Below are positions 1-7,022 of a DNA stretch of 8,385 bases, one piece after another. Each line of letters opens with the position of its first letter. Position 1 is the first letter of the stretch. Source of the DNA: Desulfobulbus sp. Its GTDB lineage: Bacteria > Desulfobacterota > Desulfobulbia > Desulfobulbales > Desulfobulbaceae. Where the stretch lies: contig DRKH01000265.1 in the NCBI GenBank assembly GCA_011051825.1, positions 1 through 8,385 of the forward strand, written 5' to 3'. The notes beneath the pieces are model-generated. The model searched no databases. It was not told the origin of the DNA and saw nothing but the letters and a program-made list of their open reading frames with translations. The translations under genes were made by a program, and so were the position numbers.

Positions 1-1007
1 GAGCCGCCAAACTTGGCCCGGGGGACCTGAGCCGAATATTGTGTGGCCTGCAGTTGCCGACCGATGTCAACCTTATCGTCGGGTCGGAAACCTGTGATGA
101 TGCCGGAGTGTATCGCCTTAATGACGACACGGCCCTGATTCAGACCCTGGATTTTTTTACGCCCATTGTTGATGATCCTTATGATTTCGGGCGGATAACC
201 GCTGCCAACGCCCTCTCCGATGTCTATGCCATGGGCGGGCGGCCTCTCTTGTGCATGAATATCCTTGCCTGTCCGGTCGGCGAGATGGCCGACCGGGTTT
301 TTCGTGATGTGGTCGAGGGCGGGCTGGCCAAAATCAAAGAGGCCGGCGCATTACTGGTCGGTGGCCATTCCATAGAGGATGCCGAGTTGAAATATGGACT
401 GTCGGTCACCGGTCTTGTTCATCCGGACCGGGTTTTGCTCAATGCGGGGGCCAGGCCCGGTGATGTGCTGGTTCTGACCAAACCGCTTGGGACCGGGATA
501 TTGTCAACCGCTGTTAAGGGCGGGCTTGCCGGAGGCGAGGTTGAGGTGCGGATAGTTGAAACCATGGCCACCCTGAACCGGCTGCCGGCCGAGCTTGTGC
601 GGGAAAAGAAAATCCCGGTACACAGCTGTACGGATATAACCGGGTTCGGCCTCCTGGGCCATCTGCATGAGATGGCCCAGGCCTCAGCAGTTTCCATGAT
701 CATTGATCGTTCCCGGTTGCCTGTCCTTGCCGGAACCCTGGATTTTGCCGATATGGGGATTATCCCCGAAGGGGCTCACGCAAATCGTTCTTTTTATAAA
801 AAATGGGTGGACTGCGGCAGCCCGGAGGCGGACGGTTTCGAAATGATCTGCTATGATCCTCAGACCTCGGGCGGCCTGCTGTTCTCCATGGAGCCTGCTG
901 CCGCCGAACAACTGCTTTCCGGTTTGAAAGATGTCGGATATGCCCTGGAGAGCGGGGTTATCGGAGAGGTCGTTCAGGGAAAAAGCGGGTATATCGTTGT
1001 TGGCTGA
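1..1007 (+). CDS. selD: Selenide, water dikinase (selenophosphate synthase), 5' end outside window, probable selenoprotein
   Basis: SelD makes selenophosphate from selenide and ATP in the cytoplasm, the selenium donor for selenocysteine tRNA and selenouridine. The reading frame is open from base 3, and AAKLGPGDLSRIL aligns with E. coli SelD from residue 18, so the true start lies upstream. The TTG at 39 is only the first start-like codon after the edge. Seen here: the catalytic Lys (K20 equivalent) at bases 9-11; Mg/ATP aspartates in CDDAGVY (96-101), NALSDVYAMGG (219-221) and TDITGFGLLGH (633-635); GGHSIEDAE; and a C-terminal YDPQTSGGLL. The 334 visible codons plus about 17 missing ones give a normal length near 350. 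The codon before AAK, residue 17, ends in GA. Cys (TGT/TGC) is therefore impossible and TGA (Sec) is the likely reading. Family assignment is very secure; Sec is an inference because the first codon base lies outside the window. Confidence 0.97.
   Translation, partial: AAKLGPGDLSRILCGLQLPTDVNLIVGSETCDDAGVYRLNDDTALIQTLDFFTPIVDDPYDFGRITAANALSDVYAMGGRPLLCMNILACPVGEMADRVFRDVVEGGLAKIKEAGALLVGGHSIEDAELKYGLSVTGLVHPDRVLLNAGARPGDVLVLTKPLGTGILSTAVKGGLAGGEVEVRIVETMATLNRLPAELVREKKIPVHSCTDITGFGLLGHLHEMAQASAVSMIIDRSRLPVLAGTLDFADMGIIPEGAHANRSFYKKWVDCGSPEADGFEMICYDPQTSGGLLFSMEPAAAEQLLSGLKDVGYALESGVIGEVVQGKSGYIVVG
13..35 (+). promoter_or_regulatory. Candidate bacterial SECIS hairpin for selD UGA
   Basis: This hairpin lies just after the codon ending at base 2. 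Pairs seen: T13-A35, T14.G34, G15-C33, G16-C32, C17-G31, a C18/A30 mismatch, C19-G29, G20.T28, G21-C27 and G22-C26, closing a GGA loop (23-25). The loop begins 20 bases after the putative UGA and starts with GG. That spacing and the loop guanine match what SelB needs in known bacterial SECIS elements such as that of fdhF. The hairpin lies wholly inside the coding sequence, as bacterial SECIS elements do. GC-rich coding DNA can form such stems by chance, so the support comes from placement together with the non-Cys codon. Confidence 0.68.
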
Positions 1008-1020
1008 AAGTGAACACCTG

Positions 1021-1040
1021 AACAACCGGGGTTGTTTTTT
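1021..1040 (+). terminator. Short rho-independent terminator-like hairpin after selD
   Basis: A 6-bp stem, AACAAC (1021-1026) with GTTGTT (1031-1036), encloses a CGGG loop and runs into six T residues (1035-1040). It starts 14 bases after the selD stop and ends 25 bases before the next gene's start. The stem is short and A/T-rich, so it may end only part of the transcription, and read-through into the downstream operon is possible. Confidence 0.5.
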
Positions 1041-1050
1041 GGGTATTGTT

Positions 1051-1056
1051 GGAGAG
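1051..1056 (+). promoter_or_regulatory. Ribosome binding site fixing the start of the binding-protein gene
   Basis: GGAGAG lies 8 bases before the ATG at 1065. The in-frame TTG at 1032 sits inside the terminator-like hairpin and has no such site. The ATG also gives a clean signal peptide, so 1065 is chosen as the start. Confidence 0.7.
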
Positions 1057-1064
1057 ATCCTGTA

Positions 1065-3146
1065 ATGAAAACATGGTGGTGGCATTTTCTTTTTAGCTGT
1101 TGTCTCTTGTCGTCCCTGTGGCTTTTTCCTCTGCCGTGCTTTGGCGCCGATGTGTACAAGATCTTTATCGTGCACAGTTATGAAACCGGAAACGTCTGTG
1201 GCCAACCCCAGGATTGCGGAATTCTGGAAGGGCTTGCCGAACAGGGGTTTACCGTGGGCCGCAATCTGCAGGTGGAGCGGTTTTACATGAATACCAAGCG
1301 GGTTCATACAACTCCGGATCAGATCGCTGCCCGGGGAAAGGCTGCTCTTGCGGCAATTAAAGAGTGGCAGCCGGATGTCGTGGTCACCCTGGATGACAAT
1401 GCCGCCCGCATGGTTATGCTGCCGCTGGTGGACAGTGATATCCCCGTGGTCTTTTCCGGGATCAACAACACCCCGGAGTGGTATAACCGCCGCCGGCGGT
1501 TTATGAACAGCAGGAAAAGGCCGGGCCACAATGTTACCGGTGTGTATGAAAAACTGTATGTGGCCAAATCCCTGCAGGTTATGAAAGCGGTCCTGCCGGA
1601 TCTTAAACGTATTGTCGTTCTGGTGGATGATTCCCCCACCGGCCGGGCCATGCAGAAACAGGTCGAAAGGGAACTGGCAGGAAAAAGCGGGGATATTCTG
1701 TACAGCTTCCGGCAGGTCGCTGATTTTTCAGAGTACAAACGGATAATCCGGCAGATTAACAGTAATCCTGCCATAGGTGCATATTATCCCGCCTGCAGCA
1801 GGCTCGATGATGGTGAGCGCGGGGTTGCAACCGTACCGGAAATTATCACCTGGAGCCTTGTCCATTCCACAAAACCGGCCATGGCGGTCAATTACAGCTT
1901 TTCCCGGTTGGGACTTTTCGGTGGGGCCTCGGTCAACTTTCCGGCCATGGGCCGGGAGGCGGCGCTCAAAATTGGGGCTATCCTCACCGGTACCAGTGCC
2001 GGAAATATCCCGATTGAGGACGCCGGAGATTATGCCATTGTTTTTAATCTGGCCCGGGCAAGACAGCTTGGGATCAGCATTCCGCTTGATCTGCTTGGTG
2101 CCGCTGATCAGGTATACAACACGATGGAACTTGGTGGACCGATAGTCCAGCCCCGGATTTTGATTATCCACAGTCGGGAAGGCGCCGGTGATGAGGCCCT
2201 GCTGGAACAGGGGGTGTTTCATGAACTCGAGAAGGTCGGCTGGCTGGCCGGACGTACACTCAACGTTCAGCACCATTTTTTACATAGCGACAATATAACA
2301 TCGCAGGAACAGCTGGGCAAACGCGCTGCTCAGGCCCTGGATGCGGTGTATCGGCTCAAACCCGATGTGGTGGTTGTGCTCGGGGATGCTGCGGCCAGCG
2401 AGGTCATGCTGCCCCTGGTTGATTCGGTATATCCGGTCCTCTTTGCCGGAGTACATGCGCCGCTCTCCTATTTTAAGGAGAAGGCCGCTGCCGACAGTCT
2501 GTTTCCAGGGAGTAATGTGACCGGTGTTTCCAGTGTTTTTAACTATGTGAACACCTTGGAGACGTTGCATATCATGCTTCCGGATGCATCTCGGGTAGTG
2601 GTTGTTTATTCCGGTGCCTGGCCCTGGCTTGATGCCATTGCCAGGGAGTTTGCCGTCAAGGTCCGCACGAGGTACGGGCAGGCCGGGTTCCCGGATATTC
2701 GTTTTGAGCGGGTCACCACCATGGATGGATTTCAACAGGCGATCAGCCGTCTTGATGCCGATGCCGACGTTGACGTAATCAGTGCCATGTTACCCATTGG
2801 CCTGCGTCGTGAAGATGGTTCGACAGCATCACGGCAACAGGTCTTTGACTGGCTGCTTGCCCACCAGGATAAGCCCGGTTTTGCCTTTTCAGCCGATGCT
2901 GTCCGGCGGGGCGTCCTGGTCTCGACCGCGACGGACCCGGAGAGCGTCGGCAGGCAGCTCGGCCGTCAGTTGCTTGGGATTTTCGCCGGAGAGCTGCCGG
3001 TCGATATCCCCATTGAGCGTTCGGCCGAGGGCGGGATTTTTTTAAATGAAGCGCGGGCCAGGCAGCTTGGAATAGAGATTCCGGTGGATATCTTTGAGGC
3101 GGCCAGGCAGGTCTACACGACCACGGGACCGGTGGCCGGCCAGTGA
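1065..3146 (+). CDS. Secreted tandem-domain ABC-type substrate-binding protein (ABC_sub_bind-like), possible sensor co-receptor
   Basis: The 693-residue product has an N-terminal signal peptide: MK, a tryptophan-rich hydrophobic run to about residue 26, and probable cleavage near GA|DVYK (28/29). Two homologous halves follow, about residues 30-355 and 363-693, each the size of one ABC_sub_bind-type periplasmic binding domain (usual length about 320). The halves share QPDVVVTLDDNAARMVMLPLVDS (from residue 102) versus KPDVVVVLGDAAASEVMLPLVDS (from 432), and LARARQLGISIP (about 329) versus EARARQLGIEIP (about 662). Each half ends in a QVYNT/QVYTT segment. The ligand cannot be told from sequence. 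No permease or ATPase gene adjoins it. Its stop overlaps the start of a membrane histidine kinase, so I infer a role in presenting ligand to that kinase rather than, or besides, transport. Cysteines at 12, 13 and 25 do not form a good lipobox, but lipid anchoring is not excluded. Family assignment is good; role is inferred. Confidence 0.85.
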   Translation: MKTWWWHFLFSCCLLSSLWLFPLPCFGADVYKIFIVHSYETGNVCGQPQDCGILEGLAEQGFTVGRNLQVERFYMNTKRVHTTPDQIAARGKAALAAIKEWQPDVVVTLDDNAARMVMLPLVDSDIPVVFSGINNTPEWYNRRRRFMNSRKRPGHNVTGVYEKLYVAKSLQVMKAVLPDLKRIVVLVDDSPTGRAMQKQVERELAGKSGDILYSFRQVADFSEYKRIIRQINSNPAIGAYYPACSRLDDGERGVATVPEIITWSLVHSTKPAMAVNYSFSRLGLFGGASVNFPAMGREAALKIGAILTGTSAGNIPIEDAGDYAIVFNLARARQLGISIPLDLLGAADQVYNTMELGGPIVQPRILIIHSREGAGDEALLEQGVFHELEKVGWLAGRTLNVQHHFLHSDNITSQEQLGKRAAQALDAVYRLKPDVVVVLGDAAASEVMLPLVDSVYPVLFAGVHAPLSYFKEKAAADSLFPGSNVTGVSSVFNYVNTLETLHIMLPDASRVVVVYSGAWPWLDAIAREFAVKVRTRYGQAGFPDIRFERVTTMDGFQQAISRLDADADVDVISAMLPIGLRREDGSTASRQQVFDWLLAHQDKPGFAFSADAVRRGVLVSTATDPESVGRQLGRQLLGIFAGELPVDIPIERSAEGGIFLNEARARQLGIEIPVDIFEAARQVYTTTGPVAGQ

Positions 3147-5911
3147 GAGGGAAAGAGCCGAAAGGTCCTGGCGGGCGTCATCGTTTTCTGTATTCTCTGC
3201 AGACCCGTCTGCAGGCGATGACTTTTATTATTGTCCTGCTGCCCATGTTGCTTGCCAGCTGGAGCTCCTTGTATTTGTTGAAGAATCATCTTGTCAAGGA
3301 TATGCACGGTCAGCTGCGGGCCTCGATTTCAGCCGCAACCCTGAGCTACCACCATGAGATGAGCCGGGTGGAACGGGCGATTCTGGCTATTTCTCTGAAT
3401 AATACCGTCAAGACAACCCTGCGCCTGGAGATATTCGGCCAGTTGAAGCGGGAACTTGATCAGCTTGCCGGACAGTATGACCTGGACTTTCTTGTTGTCA
3501 CCGATGGGCTGGGCGATATCCAGGTCAGTCCTTTTCCCGGCTTTGAGCTGAGTCGGGATCTGTATACACATCCGGTGCTGTATGAGGCAATGCTGCAGGG
3601 GCTCTACTCCGGAACCATGCTTGAGGAGAACCCGACGATTCTCCATTTTCTTGAGTTGAAGGGCAAAAACATTGACGCTGCTCCCATTGTTACCATTGAG
3701 GCAGCGTCGCCGATCATTGTCCGTGACCGGGTTATCGGCTATATCCTCGGAGGGGTAATGGCGACCGGGAACCGGCAGCTGATGTCGGCGCTGCAGGAAT
3801 CGGCCGGCTGCAAGGTGAGTCTGGTTGCCGGCAATCGGGTTGCTGCCGTGAGCGGGGGCACCGATGGTCAGCCTGATCGCGGATTCCGTTTCCCGGGAGA
3901 ACTTGACTACCAGAAACCTCAGGCGTCTGCCGCACATGTGCATAAACTCACCACTGTGTATGGAAACGACGACACCGTCTTTGAGTACTATTCCCTGGAA
4001 ATGCCGGATGATGAGTCGATGATTGCCCTTGTCTGTTCATATTCCCTGGCCGGATTTTCTCAGCTGCTGGCCAATATTCGCGGGTCCATGGTCGGTATTT
4101 TTGTTGCCGGTATGCTGTTGGCGGTCTTGTTGACAACCCTTATGTCCCGCTCCATTGCCGCCCCCCTGCATCAACTGACCAAGGCCATGGGAAAAATGCA
4201 GAAACAGGGTATCTACGAGCCGTTGCCCATGGTTCGTGATGATGAAATCGGTGAACTGATTACCGGCTACAATCAGATGGCCACCACTATCGACGAACGG
4301 ATCTCCGATCTGAATCGTGAAGTCGAGCAGCGGAAAAGAGCGGAACTGCGGTTGGCTGCTGAATCGGAACGACTGCATGTCACCCTGCAGTCCATTGCCG
4401 ATGCGGTGGTAGCGGTGGATATCGAAGGCAGGGTTGTCCTGCTCAACAGGGTCGCAACCGAATTGATCGGTTTGAGCGAGGAAGAGGCCTGGGGGAGACG
4501 ACTGGAAGAGTTTTTCAGCGTCAAAAGTCTTCGGACCGGTCAACCGGTAGAAAATCTGCTTGCCGCTGTTCTCGAACAGAGCCGGCCGCGACCGGCCGAA
4601 GGTGACCTGCTGCTGACAACCGGTGATGGTCGTGAAATACAGGTGACCGAGAGTTGTGCCCCGCTGACCGATAACAGCGGCCAGGTTATCGGAGCGGTTA
4701 TCGCCTTCCGCGATGTCAGTGATCAGCGGTTGATGGAAGAAGAGCTGGCAAAAATAAAGAAACTGGAATCCGTTGGCGTGCTGGCCGGTGGTATAGCCCA
4801 TGATTTCAACAACCTGCTGACTGCCATCCTTGGAAATCTTTCTCTGGCCAGGCTGGTGGCCGCCGGCGACCATGAACTCCAGCAGCATCTTGTCGATGCC
4901 GAAAGTGCCAGTCTGCGGGCCCGGGACCTGACCCTGCAGCTGTTGACTTTTTCCCGTGGCGGGGCGCCGGTAAAACGGAGTGTGGACCTGTCCGTGTTGA
5001 TACGTGAATCGGCGATCTTTGTTGCCCGCGGGACCCGGGTTCAACTGAATTTTTCCCTGGACCCGGATCTGCGACTGGCCATTGTTGATAAGGGGCAGAT
5101 CGGTCAGGTTATCGACAACCTGGTTATTAACGGGATCCAGGCCATGCCCGAAGGCGGGACGATAACCGTCAGTGCTGCCAATGTCGACATCGAACAGGGC
5201 ACCCCCCTGCCCCTGCTTCCGGGAAGATATATCCGGATTATGGTGGAGGATTGTGGCGGTGGAATTAAAGAGGATGTGCTGGAAAGAATCTTTGATCCCT
5301 ATTTCTCAACAAAAGAATCCGGTAACGGCCTCGGACTGGCCATCTGTTATGCTGTTGTCAGCAAACACGGCGGTTATATCGGGGCTCGGTCGACGGTGGG
5401 TCGGGGGACGGTTTTCGAGGTATACCTGCCGGCGGTGGAAGATGAAGTGCCGGTGGAGGAACCGGTCGCCGGGTTGAGGGACGGCCGTGTACGGAACGGG
5501 GGGCGGATACTGGTCATGGATAATGAACAGATGGTCCTCAGGGTTTTGAAGTCCATGCTGCAGATCCTGGGCTATAAGGTCAGCTGTGTCGAGGACGGAG
5601 CTGAGGCCATCCGGGTTTATCAGCAGGCCATGGGCACGGATTTGGCCTTTGACGCCGTTATCTTTGACCTGACCGTCCCCGGCGGCATGGGTGGGGAAGA
5701 GGCTGTCCAGCAGTTACGCGCCATTGATCCGTCGCTGACGGCCATTGTTTCAAGCGGGTATTCCGGTCATGCGGTCATGGCCGATTACGGCAGGTATGGT
5801 TTTGATGGTGTGGTGGCCAAGCCGTATCGTTTGAGCGAGCTGTCGCAGGTACTGCAGTCGACCTTGGTGAGACGTGCTACAGGGTCAGCAGGGCAAGAAT
5901 CAGACGGGTAA
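3143..5911 (+). CDS. Membrane hybrid sensor histidine kinase: Cache-like sensor, HAMP, PAS, HisKA, HATPase, REC
   Basis: Inner-membrane kinase of 922 residues. Order seen: basic N-terminus; TM1 about 25-46; extracytoplasmic domain about 47-314, Cache-like (LVVTDGLGDIQVSPFPG, then EAASPIIVRDRVIGYILGG); TM2 about 316-335; HAMP about 336-388 with DDEIGEL; a coiled linker; PAS about 408-523 (QSIADAVVAVDIEGRVVLLN). HisKA has phospho-acceptor His553 in GGIAHDFNNLL. The HATPase has an N box (N659, N663), D703 with GGGI, and a GNGLGL lid (727-732). A C-terminal receiver about 788-905 carries D842 as phosphorylation site, S870/S871 and K893. The receiver's acidic pair reads D793-N794 rather than DD. 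The GTG start overlaps the preceding stop (GTGA), with a weak GGTGG 7 bases upstream, so translation is probably coupled to the binding protein. There is no DNA-binding output domain, and the target of the phosphorelay is not in the window. Function class is secure; the stimulus is unknown. Confidence 0.95.
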   Translation: MRGKEPKGPGGRHRFLYSLQTRLQAMTFIIVLLPMLLASWSSLYLLKNHLVKDMHGQLRASISAATLSYHHEMSRVERAILAISLNNTVKTTLRLEIFGQLKRELDQLAGQYDLDFLVVTDGLGDIQVSPFPGFELSRDLYTHPVLYEAMLQGLYSGTMLEENPTILHFLELKGKNIDAAPIVTIEAASPIIVRDRVIGYILGGVMATGNRQLMSALQESAGCKVSLVAGNRVAAVSGGTDGQPDRGFRFPGELDYQKPQASAAHVHKLTTVYGNDDTVFEYYSLEMPDDESMIALVCSYSLAGFSQLLANIRGSMVGIFVAGMLLAVLLTTLMSRSIAAPLHQLTKAMGKMQKQGIYEPLPMVRDDEIGELITGYNQMATTIDERISDLNREVEQRKRAELRLAAESERLHVTLQSIADAVVAVDIEGRVVLLNRVATELIGLSEEEAWGRRLEEFFSVKSLRTGQPVENLLAAVLEQSRPRPAEGDLLLTTGDGREIQVTESCAPLTDNSGQVIGAVIAFRDVSDQRLMEEELAKIKKLESVGVLAGGIAHDFNNLLTAILGNLSLARLVAAGDHELQQHLVDAESASLRARDLTLQLLTFSRGGAPVKRSVDLSVLIRESAIFVARGTRVQLNFSLDPDLRLAIVDKGQIGQVIDNLVINGIQAMPEGGTITVSAANVDIEQGTPLPLLPGRYIRIMVEDCGGGIKEDVLERIFDPYFSTKESGNGLGLAICYAVVSKHGGYIGARSTVGRGTVFEVYLPAVEDEVPVEEPVAGLRDGRVRNGGRILVMDNEQMVLRVLKSMLQILGYKVSCVEDGAEAIRVYQQAMGTDLAFDAVIFDLTVPGGMGGEEAVQQLRAIDPSLTAIVSSGYSGHAVMADYGRYGFDGVVAKPYRLSELSQVLQSTLVRRATGSAGQESDG

Positions 5912-7022
5912 GGTCGGTCATGTCCTGGAGGCTGACCTGTTCTCTCGTGGAGTGAACATGGGTCATGCCGGTGGCAATAATGGCGGTTTGCAGGCCGCAG
6001 CCGTTAAAGATGTTGGCATCGCTGCCGCCGCCGGCCACCTCCAGCTCAAGTGTCATGTCGATTGTCCGCGCCGCCCGTTCAACCTCGACGATAACCGCGT
6101 CTTCCCTGTCAAGATGCATCAGCGGGAAATCGGCTTTTGCCTTGAAATCAACAGATGGTATTCCCCTGGCGGTTCCGGTCGGGTCCTGCCAGTCGGCAAT
6201 TATCCCGGTAAAGGTCTCTTCAATCTCTCTGGTCAGGTCTTCCAGTCGTTGCTGTGAATGACTGCGGACCTCACCCTCAAGGACTACTTTTTCCGGGACA
6301 ATGTTTGAGGCTGTCCCGCCGTTGATGGTGCCGAAGTTGATCGTGCTCTGCTCGTCGATCCTGCCGCAGGGGGCCTGGGCCAGGGCCTGACCGGCAAGAG
6401 CGATGGCGTTGATGCCCCATTCCGGATGGAGACCGGCATGGGCGGCAACCCCGTGAACCGTGATGGAGAACCGGTTTGAAGCCGGGGCTCCGATGATCAC
6501 CCGGCCGAAACCGCTGGAATCCAGGGCGTAGCCGAACCGTGCCCGGATATGCTCAGGATTGAGGGCCTTGGCTCCGAGCAGGCCTATCTCCTCACAGGTG
6601 GTGAAGATGAACTCAACCGGTCGAAAGGGCAGGTCATGCTCCCGGATAATCCGCATGGCCTCGATCAGGGCGGTTATGCCTGACTTGTCATCACTGCCGA
6701 GGATCGTGTCGCCGATACTTGTAAAGATGTCGTCCTCGCGTCTGACCCGAACCCCGGTTCCGGGCTCAACCGTATCCATGTGGCAGTTGAAAAAAATCGG
6801 TTCCTGCTCAGTTGTGCCGGAGAAACGAAAAAAAAGGTTGCCGCTCTCCGACCCGGTCACTGCTGCCGAATCATCTTCAAAGGATTCGTCCGGGGCAAGG
6901 TCGGCAAAAACTCTTTGTATCTCTGCAGCCATGTTCCCCTCCATCCGTGAAGGACTGTCGGTTTCGCAGAGCTGGACAAAGGTGGCGGCAAGCCGTTCTT
7001 GATCTATTGTATTGTTTTTCAT
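5877..7022 (-). CDS. M20-family PepT-like zinc metallopeptidase
   Basis: Cytoplasmic aminopeptidase or dipeptidase-like enzyme of 381 residues, closest in layout to the PepT-like branch of M20. Metal and catalytic residues are all in place: H81 and D83 (NCHMDTV), D111 (GSDDKSG, bridging ligand), E144 (catalytic base) and E145 (TCEEIGLLG), D168 (ALDSSG) and H357 (HVHSTRE). The lid/dimerisation domain, about 180-275, contains GVAAHAGLHPEWGINAI. It is somewhat shorter than tripeptidase T (about 410), so the substrate may differ and I give no gene symbol. The ATG overlaps the ispDF stop (ATGA, 7019-7022), with AGAGAG just upstream inside ispDF, which makes it the second gene of an operon. Its last 11 codons lie opposite the end of the kinase gene (35-bp convergent overlap). 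The active site appears intact; physiological substrate unknown. Confidence 0.9.
   Translation of the reverse strand: MKNNTIDQERLAATFVQLCETDSPSRMEGNMAAEIQRVFADLAPDESFEDDSAAVTGSESGNLFFRFSGTTEQEPIFFNCHMDTVEPGTGVRVRREDDIFTSIGDTILGSDDKSGITALIEAMRIIREHDLPFRPVEFIFTTCEEIGLLGAKALNPEHIRARFGYALDSSGFGRVIIGAPASNRFSITVHGVAAHAGLHPEWGINAIALAGQALAQAPCGRIDEQSTINFGTINGGTASNIVPEKVVLEGEVRSHSQQRLEDLTREIEETFTGIIADWQDPTGTARGIPSVDFKAKADFPLMHLDREDAVIVEVERAARTIDMTLELEVAGGGSDANIFNGCGLQTAIIATGMTHVHSTREQVSLQDMTDLTRLILALLTL

Noticed and set aside
39..41. TTG as the selD start codon
   Set aside because: The conserved SelD sequence AAKLGPGDLSRI lies upstream of it in the same open frame, including the catalytic Lys, so the gene begins left of the window.
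1032..1034. TTG as the start of the binding-protein gene
   Set aside because: It lies inside the terminator-like hairpin, lacks a ribosome site and would add 11 residues before the signal peptide. ATG 1065 has GGAGAG at proper spacing.
684..1529. 281-codon open frame on the - strand across selD and the binding-protein gene
   Set aside because: It is antisense to two clearly recognised genes, has no recognisable domain, and its composition is that of a shadow frame.
4037..5044. 335-codon open frame on the - strand inside the kinase gene
   Set aside because: It is antisense to the conserved HAMP-PAS-HisKA region. Its Gln/Gly-rich, low-complexity translation is typical of the complement of a GC-rich gene.
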